Assembly (NCBI RefSeq): GCF_004283175.1
Contig: NZ_RXNW01000003.1
Span: 236,786 to 300,785 of the forward strand
Source of the DNA: Legionella longbeachae
GTDB lineage: Bacteria > Pseudomonadota > Gammaproteobacteria > Legionellales > Legionellaceae
Reading direction: 5' to 3'
DNA length: 64,000 nt
Shown: positions 9,983-20,791 of the stretch, piece by piece
Layout: each line of letters opens with the position of its first letter
Position numbering within the stretch: position 1 is the stretch's first letter
The notes under the pieces: generated by a model
Seen by the model: the letters and a program-made list of their open reading frames with translations, nothing else
Databases searched by the model: none
What the model was told of the DNA's origin: nothing
Position numbers and translations under genes: made by a program

Positions 9983-10996
9983 ATGAATAAAGAGGACTTC
10001 TATTTTGATTTACCCCATGAGCTTATTGCCCAATACCCTCTAGCAAATCGGAGCGATTCAAGGCTTTTGGTTTATGACCGTAAGATAGGCGAATATGGCC
10101 ATCATCAGTTTCGTGAAATCGCTGATTTTTTAAAATCTGGTGATTTGCTGGTTATGAATGATTCTAAAGTCATTCCGGCACGATTGTATGGCCATAAAAC
10201 TACCGGAGGAAAGGTAGAGCTATTAGTTGAGCGTATTACAGGAGAGTTCACCTTCCTGGCTCATATTAAAGCGAGTAAGGCATTGAAAGCGGGTTCTATT
10301 ATTCAATTGGAGCAAAATAAACACATTGAAATTCTTGATAGGCAAGATGATTTATTTGTTTGTAAGGCCAATATAGAAGTATTGGAATTACTCAACGGAG
10401 TAGGTCATATTCCTCTTCCTCCATATATTGCGCGAAATGATGAAACCCTAGACATAGATCGTTATCAAACAATTTACGCTAAACATGCAGGATCAGTTGC
10501 AGCGCCAACTGCTGGATTGCATTTTGATGAAGCAGTTTTGGCAAATATACGTTCCAGAGGTATTTCTGTAGGGTATGTAACATTGCACGTAGGTGCGGGA
10601 ACATTTAGACCGGTTCGCTGTGATAATATTGAAGATCATAAAATGCATCGTGAGCATTTTACCATTAGTGCGGAATTATGCGCCGCGATTCATGCGACAA
10701 AAGCCGCGGGAAATCGGGTGATTGCTGTAGGTACTACCGCTTTGCGCAGCCTTGAAAGTGCAGTACAAAATGGAGCTTTAACTCCTTGTAGCAGAGACAC
10801 AGATATTTTCATTTATCCGGGATATGAGTTTAAAATTTGCGATGGTTTAATGACTAACTTTCATCTACCTGAATCGACTTTACTTATGTTGGTTTCAGCT
10901 TTTATAGGCCATAAACAAGCAATGAAACTTTATCATGAAGCGATTGAGAAGAGGTATCGATTTTTTAGCTATGGTGACACCAGTTTATTGCTGTAA
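9983..10996 (+). CDS. queA: S-adenosylmethionine:tRNA ribosyltransferase-isomerase
   Basis: A 337-residue QueA. It transfers the ribose part of SAM to 7-aminomethyl-7-deazaguanine in tRNA to form epoxyqueuosine. The start ATG at 9983 gives the typical N-terminus with FDLPHELIAQYP; the frame extends 12 codons further up without conservation. Family blocks seen: MNDSKVIPARL, APTAGLHF, TLHVGAGTFRPV, and the C-terminal NFHLPESTLLMLVSAF. In E. coli queA is followed by tgt, yajC, secD and secF; here a TGT-like gene follows, but yajC-secDF lie 22.6 kb away. Confidence 0.96.
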   Translation: MNKEDFYFDLPHELIAQYPLANRSDSRLLVYDRKIGEYGHHQFREIADFLKSGDLLVMNDSKVIPARLYGHKTTGGKVELLVERITGEFTFLAHIKASKALKAGSIIQLEQNKHIEILDRQDDLFVCKANIEVLELLNGVGHIPLPPYIARNDETLDIDRYQTIYAKHAGSVAAPTAGLHFDEAVLANIRSRGISVGYVTLHVGAGTFRPVRCDNIEDHKMHREHFTISAELCAAIHATKAAGNRVIAVGTTALRSLESAVQNGALTPCSRDTDIFIYPGYEFKICDGLMTNFHLPESTLLMLVSAFIGHKQAMKLYHEAIEKRYRFFSYGDTSLLL

Positions 10997-11011
10997 ATCA
11001 GGAGAATAGGA

Positions 11012-11845
11012 ATGTTTGCCGTCACTCAAAATTATATACCCATTTTAACCTCAGAAGCAGGTTTATGCCTTACTTCGAAAAATTGGCAGGAGGTAAATGT
11101 AACTGCAGCCTCTTATTCCCTGGAAAGTTTATTGTGTAAACCAGGCATCGAAGTTTTAAAGAAAATAACCGACATTGGACATTATTTAGCTTGTCCTGGT
11201 TTTGTTATATTCAATGGAATGTCGCTTGTCGTAAATAAGGAAGGTCTTGTTGTACTTAAATCTCCTTATGATGGTTCCAAAATAAAGGTTACACTTTTTG
11301 ATTTACTTGAATTAATTCAACATTTAAATCCTAAAGCAGTTATTCTACCTAAAAATATCTTGAATAATGTTCCACAGTTTTGGGATCATTGGAATGGTTC
11401 CATTTTTCCTTTTTTTCATCAAAATGATGTAGAAAAGCAAAATATAAGCCAGCCCTATGGTATTTATTTTAATGCTGAGAACAGTAAACTGGATTGGGAG
11501 CAATTAGCTCGCTGGCCTAACATACCGCGCTATATATCAGGAAGTTTTGAACCAGGATATATTCAAGAGCTGACTCATCAAGGAGTCGAGTTCGTTGAGA
11601 CCGATGAACTCGCAAAAGACGCACTACAAGGAAAGGTATACACTCAATCTGGAGCTATAGATTTAACAGATTTAAACACACAAATGCAGTTTGAACCAAT
11701 TGATGCTAAATGTATTTGTCCTACCTGCAGCCAACAGTTTACCAGAGCTTATTTGCATCACTTATTGCAACATACGCCCTTATTATGCCAACGATTTTTA
11801 ATTCAACATAATGTTTTTTATGTGCAGAATAATAATCGTAATTAA
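11012..11845 (+). CDS. Degenerate tRNA-guanine transglycosylase-like protein
   Basis: 277 residues, against about 375 for a normal TGT. The C-terminal third is clearly TGT-like: CICPTC at 234-239, then RAYLHHL at 245-251 and H266, matching the CxCxxC...H zinc site. Before it, IPRYISGSFEP and the following segment line up with the PRYLMGVG region. In that alignment the catalytic aspartate of MFDCVxPTR is glutamate 196 (FVE) and the PTR is LAK. The Gly-Gly base-binding loop is not found. The protein is therefore probably not a transglycosylase, and may act as a partner subunit, as eukaryotic QTRT2 does for QTRT1. It follows queA by 15 bp, with a good AGGAGA site. Confidence 0.8.
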   Translation: MFAVTQNYIPILTSEAGLCLTSKNWQEVNVTAASYSLESLLCKPGIEVLKKITDIGHYLACPGFVIFNGMSLVVNKEGLVVLKSPYDGSKIKVTLFDLLELIQHLNPKAVILPKNILNNVPQFWDHWNGSIFPFFHQNDVEKQNISQPYGIYFNAENSKLDWEQLARWPNIPRYISGSFEPGYIQELTHQGVEFVETDELAKDALQGKVYTQSGAIDLTDLNTQMQFEPIDAKCICPTCSQQFTRAYLHHLLQHTPLLCQRFLIQHNVFYVQNNNRN

Positions 11846-11933
11846 TGAGACTGTCAGGCTATTCTAAACACATTGACAATTAAAAAGCGATTATATACAT
11901 TGCGCCACTTTAATAAAAGCAGGGATGTTGATC

Positions 11934-14900
11934 ATGCGTGATAATTTCTTTCGTAGTTTTACTGTCACTGGTGCCGCAATTACAGGTATACCGAGCGCTA
12001 CTGTGTTAGGGGTAGGTAGTGGCTTATCCCAATCTGTATTGGCTGCAAATAATGCTTCTGCGGTATTGTGCGAAAAAAGCGGTCAGCGTGATTCGATTCT
12101 CCGAGCATTACAAGTCTTATTTGAGAATCATCCTAAACTGGATCACAGTGCTTTAGAAACTTATATAGAAGAAATAAGAGAAGGGGGCATTGCAACCAAT
12201 GACTCCGTAGCTTTTGTTGTTAGAAATGCTTTATTGGGTTTACTAAGTGGAGTAGGTCACCTGGCACAAGTGCCTATTGATGTTGCAACGGTCGTAAAAG
12301 AAACCGGGCATGGCCTATCCCAGGTACAAATTCCTACTGACAAAATGCAGGATGCAATCAAACAAGCATTTAAATTCGATGATAAAGGTAAAGGAGCATC
12401 TATCAGCATTAGTAGTGTATCTCGAGGAATTGGTGACCAAGGCGTTCACATTATGGATGAGGTTGCTAAAGCGATCAACATAGATGGAAACTCCCATGCA
12501 GAAACCCATGCTCGCGCTGCAGCATCTACAGGAGCTGGAGCCAGCGTAGCAACGACTGCAGTCCTCCCAACCGCTACAGCATTGCTAACTGATTTGATTG
12601 GTCAAATTTTTAGGGAAGGGGAGGCGGTTAGTCATTTTTCAGGAAATGAATCAGCAAGCAAAGATAACGAAAAAAATGTCTACCATGCCAGCAGTGGTGT
12701 ATCTAAAGCAACACAAAATGGAGATAGCCACGCATCAAAACAGCAGTTGCGCGATCTTGAAGCAGCTTTATCTCATACTGCACCTGCAGCTGATTTAATG
12801 TCCGATTACAGCGTTACCAGTCCATGGACTACAGCACTGCTTCGTTTAATTGTTTTATCTTTTTTTGTTGAATCGTCAAGAGGCATCAACAAAACAGCCA
12901 TTGTAACCACCGATGGGCGTGTGCAAAAAGCCCTTGCTGAGGCAACAGCTCAAGGCTCCTCCGGTGGTGTAGACCGTAGTAACAGTTTACATTCTAATCT
13001 TAGTTTTCTTTCTAATATCATGCGTCTTTGCGCCGAAAATCTGGGGGGATCACCTGCAATCTTGGCCGCAGGAAGAGGTAGCGAGGTAATCTCAAGCCGT
13101 TCCATAAGTGTATTGATAAGCCATGTGAGTGAGTTAGCAGAAGCGATACGCCAGCTTGTTAGTCCGCCGCAAGAAAATGAAGCAAATCATGCTTCAAGAA
13201 TAGTTAATTGCTCGATGGATATGGCCAATCTCAAGATCTTGGATCGATTTGAAGCGACTATCAAAGGAGTGCTTGAGCGAATTGAACAGGAAAATCAACA
13301 AAATATTATTCCAGGCCTTAATCAAGATATGGCAAGCCAACTAAGTTCTGTTGCACACGGTGCTGTTTCCTCTTTGGTAGCGACGCATAGTCTATTTAGC
13401 AATCCTGTGACGCTGGCTACGAAAGCCTCTAAAGAAGCAGTAGCCAAAATCAATGAGGCACAAAAAAATGAAGCCTTGATGGAAACACTTCCTGGGATGA
13501 CGCAGATGCTAAATGTTATTCAAGCATCGACGCGAAACTTTATCGCGGAAATTGAAAAAGAAGCAAAGTCGGGAAAATCAGAAAAGCAGGGCTCTTTATT
13601 AGCAACACACCAATCGGTTGCCAGTAACACTGCAACGGTATATTGGGCGGCAAGTACTTTAGCTCTATTATGTGATGAAATGCTAAGCATTTGCTGTTCA
13701 TTGACCTTAATTGATCAAAATCGTCTGCAAGCTATATCACAAAAAGTCAGTCAGGTGCCTGGCAAAGAGGAGTCTGCCCAATCCACAGACCAGATTGGGT
13801 GGGATAGTCATTTAGGTCAAGATTATAGCGCTACTCATACAATAAGTGCGTTACGCTTAACTTTATCGCATACGGGGATTGCTCTGATGCGAATCGCACT
13901 GGATTTACATAATGCATTGAAAAATAACATGGATACAGTAACAACGAGATCTTGCAATGCATACGTTACAACAAAGCCTACTGACTTCCAGTGCTTATGC
14001 TGCACTTTATCTTGCAGAGGGCTCATTATTAGCAACTGGTGCTGTTTCTGCATCTCCCGCAAGCTTAAATGGTTCGGTAAATTGGATACATAAAAAAGTT
14101 CACGCTACTGATGCCCATTTACATCCCGCACAAACACATGAGAGTGAAAATTGCAGTAAAAGAAGCAGTGACACTTCCCAATCCACAGGGTTTAGTACTG
14201 ATCTTGTTGCCGGAACAGTCACTAACATACTTAAAGTTTTGGCTCAAGGTGGTTTAATTGGCCTTGATACTACATTAAGGCTTATTAAAATATTGGAAAT
14301 TATTAGCTTGCATCGAGACTCGCATATTGCGTTGCGGTTGGAAACCAATGATTCTTCCAATCCTAATGGTGTGTTGATAAATACATTAAGCCAGCCAAGT
14401 GTTGGTTCTAGCGCGGGAACGAGTGCCATTTTAATGAATATGCTTGAAGCTTTTAAAACACTTGATCAATGTAGTGCTACTCAGTCTACTTTAAATGCCC
14501 AAAACAGATTGCAAGATGTGATTGATCAACAGATTGCTGGGCTTGTGGTTCTAAAAGATGATGAAGAGCAGTCTAATCATAAAAAAGGTTTGAAAGAATT
14601 TTATAAAATCATTATTCGCTTATTGGTGCCTAATGTTCAGACGACGGATCTTGATAGTTTGATTAGGCGACTCAATTTTGGCGGGGTTTCTTTATCAAGT
14701 TATCACTCAAAATTTGGTGCTTACAGCGATGAGCCTGTACCTGATTTAAGGTTTGTGGCTCAATTTGCAAATGAAGATGATGCGCAAGGCATACTGCGTA
14801 AATTTATAGATAAATCTAAAGATGATTTGTCTTTACTGAAAGCATTATATGATGCGTTACCCCAAGACCAACGAAGTGCAAAAGCCCAGATATTGTATGA

Positions 14901-15072
14901 ACATGTTTTTGAAGAACTTTTTCAACATTATAAACAAATAAAAATGAGTGATCTCGCACGCCATAACTCTACTAAAAGAAAACTTCCTACCCGACAGGAG
15001 TTCCAAGTTGATATAGGTTTGGTGCAGCCCCAGTTAGAAGAAGTTCATCAACCCAGTACCCCAAGAATGTAA
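11934..15072 (+). pseudogene. Large hypothetical protein gene broken by a frameshift
   Basis: Two overlapping frames form one ancestral gene of about 1045 codons: frame one runs to 14093 and frame two is open from 13942 to 15072. Coding-like sequence switches frame near 13945-13955. Loss of one GA from an ACGAGAGATCTT-like stretch would explain it. The product is rich in Ala, Ser and Gly, with alternating hydrophobic helices and many His-Ala/Ser-His segments. No domain is recognised. The ATG at 11934 is preferred over 11925 for spacing to AGGG. It lies upstream of another giant unknown gene. A sequencing error cannot be excluded. Confidence 0.65.
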
Positions 15073-15373
15073 AAGATGAGTAGTCAAGGGAGTGTGGGTT
15101 TCTCATTCCCTATGCCCCGCGTTTTATGCCTGAAGAACGCTGTGATTGAATCAAGAAATCTGTTGTCCTCATCGCGAAAGCGGGAGTCATGTTGATAATG
15201 GCACAGTGTCCCTGTAGAAATTGATTTCTGACTTCGAGGGAATGACGTAACGCTATCCTCAATGGCAGCGACCTTGAGAAAAGGAGGCTTAATACGAGGA
15301 TTAGCGACAGCGCTTTACGCAGCCTAAACTCCAACTCTCGATGTAGAGCATGGATCAAAAACAGAGCGAAATT
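15073..15373. repeat. Non-coding gap, possible palindromic repeat remnants
   Basis: No gene is supported; a 92-codon minus-strand frame looks like chance. The text around 15165-15245 (CGCGAAAGCGGGAGTCATG ... GAGGGAATGACG) resembles dispersed palindromic repeats of the CGCGAAGGCGGGAAT type, but I cannot compare it with the genome. Confidence 0.3.
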
Positions 15374-15517
15374 ATGTATAACTATCACACTTTTGATATT
15401 AGTGATGATCAGGATGGCAGTAGTGCCTTACTAAGGATGCTAAGAACAAAACTACCGCACGTGATGCGGGAGTAGTTAAATCGGAACACACAAACCCGCG
15501 CTTACTTTTTATTAGCT
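15374..15517 (+). other. Probable original 5' end of the giant gene, cut by an amber codon
   Basis: The ATG at 15374 is in frame with the ATG at 15518. The 48 codons between read as plausible protein (MYNYHTFDISDDQDG..., then LNRNTQTRAYFLLA) with a single interruption, a TAG at 15473-15475. This suggests that the gene once began at 15374. Confidence 0.55.
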
Positions 15518-18500
15518 ATGTTGAGTGATGATGACTGTGTTCATCGACTTTGTGAGCAATTGCAAGGGCAATACAAAGTACAACCTTCTTCTAAAACTTC
15601 ACTAGAACAAGCTTTATCATTAATCACCCAGTTACAAGAAAGTCCATGCAATCATTTGGCTCCCTTCAAGTATCGCTTGCCCAATTTCTTAGGTGAATAC
15701 CCTATTCACAGCAGGGAAATTAACAGTAAGATCAAAAAATTTAATCAACTCATTGAGGCATACCATGCTGATGAGCTTGCCAAAGAGTTAGATACATCCG
15801 CACTGGATAAAGCCTATCAAGACGTCTTACTTGCCTTAAAAAATCATTACATGGGGTGTAATATTAATAGCTTATGGCAATTGCTAAAAGCGATGAGCGC
15901 CTGGTCAACAGCACCTATAGAAATGTTTTTACCGAACTATCCTTACCTGTTGTCACCTGTGGCTCACACAGATAATCCAGCTCAGGTCGAATCAATATCG
16001 TTTTCAAAAAAACTGGTTAAGCCGATCGCCCAACATCTTTCCACAAACAAGAATGCGCAGGAACAACCCTTTACTGCAAACTTTGATTATCAGATTAATG
16101 AGGCTGGACGTATCGCAGATAGAAGTGTTTATTTGTCACTTCATGGATTTGCTTTAAAACCAGGTGGTCATGCAGATGCATTGGCCAAGAGAATTCCTGA
16201 TTTCTTACCGTGGGTACAATGGCAATCTAACATTAGACGCCAATTGTCCCAACTCATTAATCTACCCCTTAATGAAGAGTTTTTTGATTGGTTACAAACT
16301 GTATTACAACGTTTGGGGTTAGAGTTTATCACTTTAAAATCGTATTCTTATGAGTGTTATGTTAGCCCTTTTCTCAATCATAAGACCATATTAAATTCAT
16401 TAAATGAAGAAATGGTTCTTCGCATTTTACAAGAGCAGTGTGAGCAGGCAGACATAACTATTGGAGCGGAGAACTTACCCATAATCGGTCGCTATTTAAT
16501 GCGCTTCTTACAGCGATTTCAATTTAATCGAGGAGAAGCTTTAGGAATTGGTGCCAATTGGGGTGGCGTTGTTAGTGACTCTAATGATGCGGGAGTTGAT
16601 GCATTTAGATTTAATGATCCTGAGTGGGCTCTTCATTTCAGAAATTTAAGCCTCCATAGACAAGGCCCCTCTGAGGCGCGTATGAATGCAGCGATTGGGA
16701 TTAAATATGAATTTCAGGCACTTCTATCAAGTTTTGAGTATATGACTCAACTACAACCCTCAGAACATTCTAATACGCTTTATAATGCTTTGGTGGATAA
16801 TTTGGTCACGGGACTTTTCCCTGAACCGCCTTATTTTGAAAATACTGCTTACACCAAGTATCGTCGCCATTATGTGGTGAATGATACCGACGAAGGGATG
16901 CAACAAATTGATTTTTTTTACCAACCAGATCCTCAAGGTACCTATTTTAAAACGAATAAATGTGACTACAAACAAACGCCTATGTTCCGACAAGCTGGCT
17001 CATTGGTGGTAGAGGCATTTCCTAGAGATACGGGTTCTGGCGACTGTGCGCAATCACTTTCTGTCGCTAATCCATTGTGGCCTCTGCAATTGCAATATGC
17101 ACAATCATCTTCTTCAGGAATGCGTGGGCATCTCGTTTATAATCCCATCGGGCCAGATGAATTTATACCGGATGCGTTTTATGGCCAGGTAATACGTGAA
17201 GCAGAAGATTTCTTTGTGCCTTTCATAGGGGTGATACCCAAAAACTTCGACAAACATTTTAAACAGGTAGAGCTTTGTGCTTCATTTGTCATTCGCATGC
17301 TCCAATCGTCGCGTTTAATGACCTATTGTCCTGTATTTAGCGCTTATTATTTTACGATTGTAACACAATTTTTACCGCCTATTGATAGAACAGTTCCACC
17401 ATTGCCCATTCATGCTAATCTCGAAATAAATCGTAAATGGCAAAAACTTGATAAGATCTTACATGACCCTCAACGAACGGCAGAAGTCTGTCATAAAGCA
17501 TTTTTTTCCTTATTTAAAGAGCTCATCTACAGTTTATATCCCTTAACCCAAGAAGATGCGGATTTGTATTATTATTTTGTTGAGTTGACAAGCTCACCTG
17601 AAGCATTTGCTTCTCAAAATCGTGCTACTTGTGATCGGCTGATTCGCGAGCTCACTACGCTCAAACCTTTACAAAATGTAATGGGGTTACAACATTATGA
17701 AAATACGTTGGATTATCTGGGGCAATTAACTGACTTTTTCTATCCTGCTCCGAGTGATGAAATGGCAAAAGCCATAGCAGAGCAAGCGCGATTACATGTT
17801 AAACCCTTATTGGCATTGCAAGAGGTCAAAGAGTATTTTGCAGATCTAAGTAAAAATCCAGCTGCGAATATTTCACCCAAAGTGTCACCGGGGCTTATGT
17901 ATGATGCTTTAAAATATCAAGCGCCATCTCCTGTGATAAGCCAAGATTTTTATAGCCGACGTCATGCAACTAACTTCTACTCCGGTTATCGTGATTTGGA
18001 TGGAAATCAAATTGTAAGGCCCTCAATTCGTGAAGCTTGGTTAGATAAAATGGTCAAAACCGGGGGTGCTTTATTGCCTTTAATCCGCCGCGATAAGACT
18101 TTTTTTAGCCTGATCACCCAACCTTTCGCTCAGGCTTATATTGCAGGTTATCAAAAATACAGTACTCAAGAACGCTACAAATTATTAAAGGCAATCGGTT
18201 CTGGCATTGGTGGTTTTGTTTATGGCACGGGCTTAGGTGCAAGTCATGCGTTAAGTTCAATCCCCAGGACTCTTTATAATAGTTTATTTACTTCAACCAT
18301 ACAGCAACAAAAAGCAGATCATAGCCTGGCTATTTCTTCTGCACCGAGTAATGAGCCCGGAGCACGTGTTCAGGCGATTATGGATATCCGTGATCATTTG
18401 TTGCAGCTCATGGCAACAGTGAATGGCCACAGCCTATCAAAGGAAGAGTTAATTAATCGGTTACTGGATCATGTTAAAAAAATACATCCATCATTATTTT

Positions 18501-19975
18501 CTGGACGGATCACAAAAGAAATTCGCTATAAACAAATTTTGTTAAATGCATTTCCATTAGAAGCTTCTGAATGGCAACAATTATTCGTTCCAGTGATTGA
18601 TATTGGGAACAATAAAGTTTTGGAACGTATTATCAATAAGCACGTCTTGCAAATTGATAATGTGTTAATTTATGCGCTTTATGAATGCTTAACTATGCCC
18701 AATTTTGAGCAAGAGACTCGTGAAAAGATTAAAGTAATAATTGACAAACACAAATTAAAAAAACCGCAGGATAAAGCCTTAACCGCTTTGGCTGTTTACT
18801 ATGCGAATAATCCTGATGCTAAAAGAAAAGATATAGCTCAGTTCCGTTTTAATGGCCCGGCACTTGCAAAACTAAGAGAAAAAGAGCAAGGATTGCATAA
18901 AATTCAAACATGGATAAATAACGCACTTGATATTCAATGGGGATTAGAAACCCTATTCTCCAGTTTTATGGGGCAATATCAAATGATGCTAAATCAATTT
19001 ACATTAAGTGATATTGTTGCAGAACTCCCTGAGAGTATGAGGGAGGTGCTCATGGAGCTCTTATCCAGACCTGGAAATGAAAAACAGATTCTCAACCACT
19101 ATGAATTGAATGAGTCACACAAAGCATTCCTTTTACAATGCACTTTCTGTTATCAGTTAATCGTATCCAAAGAAGTGAGAGAAAACATTTTAGAACGGAC
19201 TCGTATTCATGACACCTATGATTCGTCTTTAAGTATCAAAGCGCGTGAACATTTAAAATTAACTCAGTTTGTACAACGCGAATGGCATCATGATCTCTTA
19301 CCTATGGAACATGTGCAATCCGTTATTAAGGAGATCAAAAAGCAGATAAAACTCTCTGAGCATTCTGTTATTGATGATTTACTCCACTTATACGACACAA
19401 TAGTACAATCTCCCCAAAATACGCGTGTGTTTGATGCATTTTATGACACTGCTATGAAAATAAAAAAAGATTATGGGGTTGAAAGCCCTCTACACGAATG
19501 GGTGAATGTCACCATGAATGTATTCGTGAATCAACTCTTAGATAGGGTTACATGGTGCAATGAGAAGCAATTAATAAACCCTTTAAGTGACTCGCGAGCG
19601 GTAGTGGCATGGTTAAACCATCTCTTGAGTTATAGTCATGGGGTACGTGCTTTACTTGTACAACAAATCGAACAGGCTCAATCCTATGATCACGCTGCAT
19701 GGCGTTGCCAACATATTTTACAGGTGTTGGAGGAATCGCATCCTGATATAAATTATATTCATGGCACTGGAATGCAAAAATTAATGCGGATGATTTGTCA
19801 AAACAGCAATACAATGACTACAACAGGCCAACAGAAAGCTAGAGAAGTGCCTATCAATGTACTTTGTAAGCACTCCATTACTATGCAGCATGCTTTGGGT
19901 CGCGTTAGAGAGAAAATCCCTGATGCTGATTTTGTGAGGCCTATTGAGGTAACATTGAAAGGTTTTAGAAATTGA
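15518..19975 (+). CDS. Very large hypothetical protein (1485 residues)
   Basis: I do not recognise this protein. It appears cytosolic and mostly helical, with aromatic-rich stretches in the middle (about residues 290-620) and a glycine-rich hydrophobic patch around residues 895-925 (IGSGIGGFVYGTGLGASHAL) that could insert in a membrane. No enzymatic motif stands out. The ATG at 15518 has no good ribosome-binding site, and the frame continues upstream past one TAG to 15374, so the visible start may be an internal one. It follows the frameshifted gene on the same strand, and both show damage. A strong terminator follows at 19980. Size and novelty fit a Legionella-specific protein, perhaps an effector. 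Confidence 0.7.
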   Translation: MLSDDDCVHRLCEQLQGQYKVQPSSKTSLEQALSLITQLQESPCNHLAPFKYRLPNFLGEYPIHSREINSKIKKFNQLIEAYHADELAKELDTSALDKAYQDVLLALKNHYMGCNINSLWQLLKAMSAWSTAPIEMFLPNYPYLLSPVAHTDNPAQVESISFSKKLVKPIAQHLSTNKNAQEQPFTANFDYQINEAGRIADRSVYLSLHGFALKPGGHADALAKRIPDFLPWVQWQSNIRRQLSQLINLPLNEEFFDWLQTVLQRLGLEFITLKSYSYECYVSPFLNHKTILNSLNEEMVLRILQEQCEQADITIGAENLPIIGRYLMRFLQRFQFNRGEALGIGANWGGVVSDSNDAGVDAFRFNDPEWALHFRNLSLHRQGPSEARMNAAIGIKYEFQALLSSFEYMTQLQPSEHSNTLYNALVDNLVTGLFPEPPYFENTAYTKYRRHYVVNDTDEGMQQIDFFYQPDPQGTYFKTNKCDYKQTPMFRQAGSLVVEAFPRDTGSGDCAQSLSVANPLWPLQLQYAQSSSSGMRGHLVYNPIGPDEFIPDAFYGQVIREAEDFFVPFIGVIPKNFDKHFKQVELCASFVIRMLQSSRLMTYCPVFSAYYFTIVTQFLPPIDRTVPPLPIHANLEINRKWQKLDKILHDPQRTAEVCHKAFFSLFKELIYSLYPLTQEDADLYYYFVELTSSPEAFASQNRATCDRLIRELTTLKPLQNVMGLQHYENTLDYLGQLTDFFYPAPSDEMAKAIAEQARLHVKPLLALQEVKEYFADLSKNPAANISPKVSPGLMYDALKYQAPSPVISQDFYSRRHATNFYSGYRDLDGNQIVRPSIREAWLDKMVKTGGALLPLIRRDKTFFSLITQPFAQAYIAGYQKYSTQERYKLLKAIGSGIGGFVYGTGLGASHALSSIPRTLYNSLFTSTIQQQKADHSLAISSAPSNEPGARVQAIMDIRDHLLQLMATVNGHSLSKEELINRLLDHVKKIHPSLFSGRITKEIRYKQILLNAFPLEASEWQQLFVPVIDIGNNKVLERIINKHVLQIDNVLIYALYECLTMPNFEQETREKIKVIIDKHKLKKPQDKALTALAVYYANNPDAKRKDIAQFRFNGPALAKLREKEQGLHKIQTWINNALDIQWGLETLFSSFMGQYQMMLNQFTLSDIVAELPESMREVLMELLSRPGNEKQILNHYELNESHKAFLLQCTFCYQLIVSKEVRENILERTRIHDTYDSSLSIKAREHLKLTQFVQREWHHDLLPMEHVQSVIKEIKKQIKLSEHSVIDDLLHLYDTIVQSPQNTRVFDAFYDTAMKIKKDYGVESPLHEWVNVTMNVFVNQLLDRVTWCNEKQLINPLSDSRAVVAWLNHLLSYSHGVRALLVQQIEQAQSYDHAAWRCQHILQVLEESHPDINYIHGTGMQKLMRMICQNSNTMTTTGQQKAREVPINVLCKHSITMQHALGRVREKIPDADFVRPIEVTLKGFRN

Positions 19976-19979
19976 GTTT

Positions 19980-20011
19980 GTTGGGTCTAAATGACCCAAC
20001 CTACATTTTTT
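19980..20011 (+). terminator. Rho-independent terminator of the giant gene
   Basis: GTTGGGTC (19980-19987) pairs perfectly with GACCCAAC (19993-20000) around a 5-nt loop, followed by CTACATTTTTT. It lies directly after the stop at 19975. Confidence 0.85.
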
Positions 20012-20046
20012 CATACCGAAGTAGAAAGAATGATACAAATTTTACA

Positions 20047-20490
20047 TTAATTAAATTTGGCCTTGATGTCATGAAATTCAGGAGTAATGTCGTTCTTATC
20101 GAATTTGGTAAAAATTCCTAAATTTCTAAGAATGAATTTTTGCTGAATTTCTTGATCATTTTTAATAATTTCTTCTGCATGATCCATTAAATATTCTTGT
20201 AGGGATTCATTTTTAAAAAACTGATCTAGATTTGATTTTACTAGTGTAGGAGCGTTTTTAAGTTCAGTTCGGTAATACAGATATAGATCTGATTTTAATT
20301 GTCTAATTGCATCTTTCAGTTCAGAAATTTGCTCTTCATTAATGTCTGTCTTTAAATTGTTAAGAACATGTGTAGCTGCTTGAATCGCAGCTTGATACAT
20401 AGGGATGTTAGTATAGGTAACGGGTGTGGTATCTGTTACAGAATTACAATACTTTATTGCGTTAGTTAAATCGTTAAATCCAAATTTCAT
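20047..20490 (-). CDS. Hypothetical protein, 147 residues
   Basis: A small, soluble, helical protein (MKFGFNDLTNAIKYCN...), with heptad-like charged helices in the second half and no signal peptide. The ATG at 20490 has an AAGAGAA-like site upstream. I recognise no family. It is convergent with the giant gene, which ends at 19975. Confidence 0.65.
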   Translation of the reverse strand: MKFGFNDLTNAIKYCNSVTDTTPVTYTNIPMYQAAIQAATHVLNNLKTDINEEQISELKDAIRQLKSDLYLYYRTELKNAPTLVKSNLDQFFKNESLQEYLMDHAEEIIKNDQEIQQKFILRNLGIFTKFDKNDITPEFHDIKAKFN

Positions 20491-20791
20491 AAACTTTTCT
20501 CTTTTTAAATGTTAAGGCTTGCATAAATATACTTAATTAACAGAAAGTATTTTTATGTTGTTTTAAAAACAGGGACATTGTAATAGATTAGAATTAAGTC
20601 AATATTGGCAATATTTATATAGAGGATCGGGTTTAGAGAAGCAAAAAGGCCGAGGTTCTATGGGGAAACATATGACAAGAATTAAAATGCCCTCAAGGCG
20701 AGTTAACAGAGTGATAAATGGATGGATGACTATCATGCTATTAGCAACTCAATCCATCCTTTTATCAAGATTCAGCTTATCTCCTGAACAG

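Noticed and set aside
15110-15388. 92-codon minus-strand frame in the gap between giant genes
   Set aside because: Composition and lack of start context suggest chance; it overlaps repeat-like sequence and the probable original start of the downstream gene.
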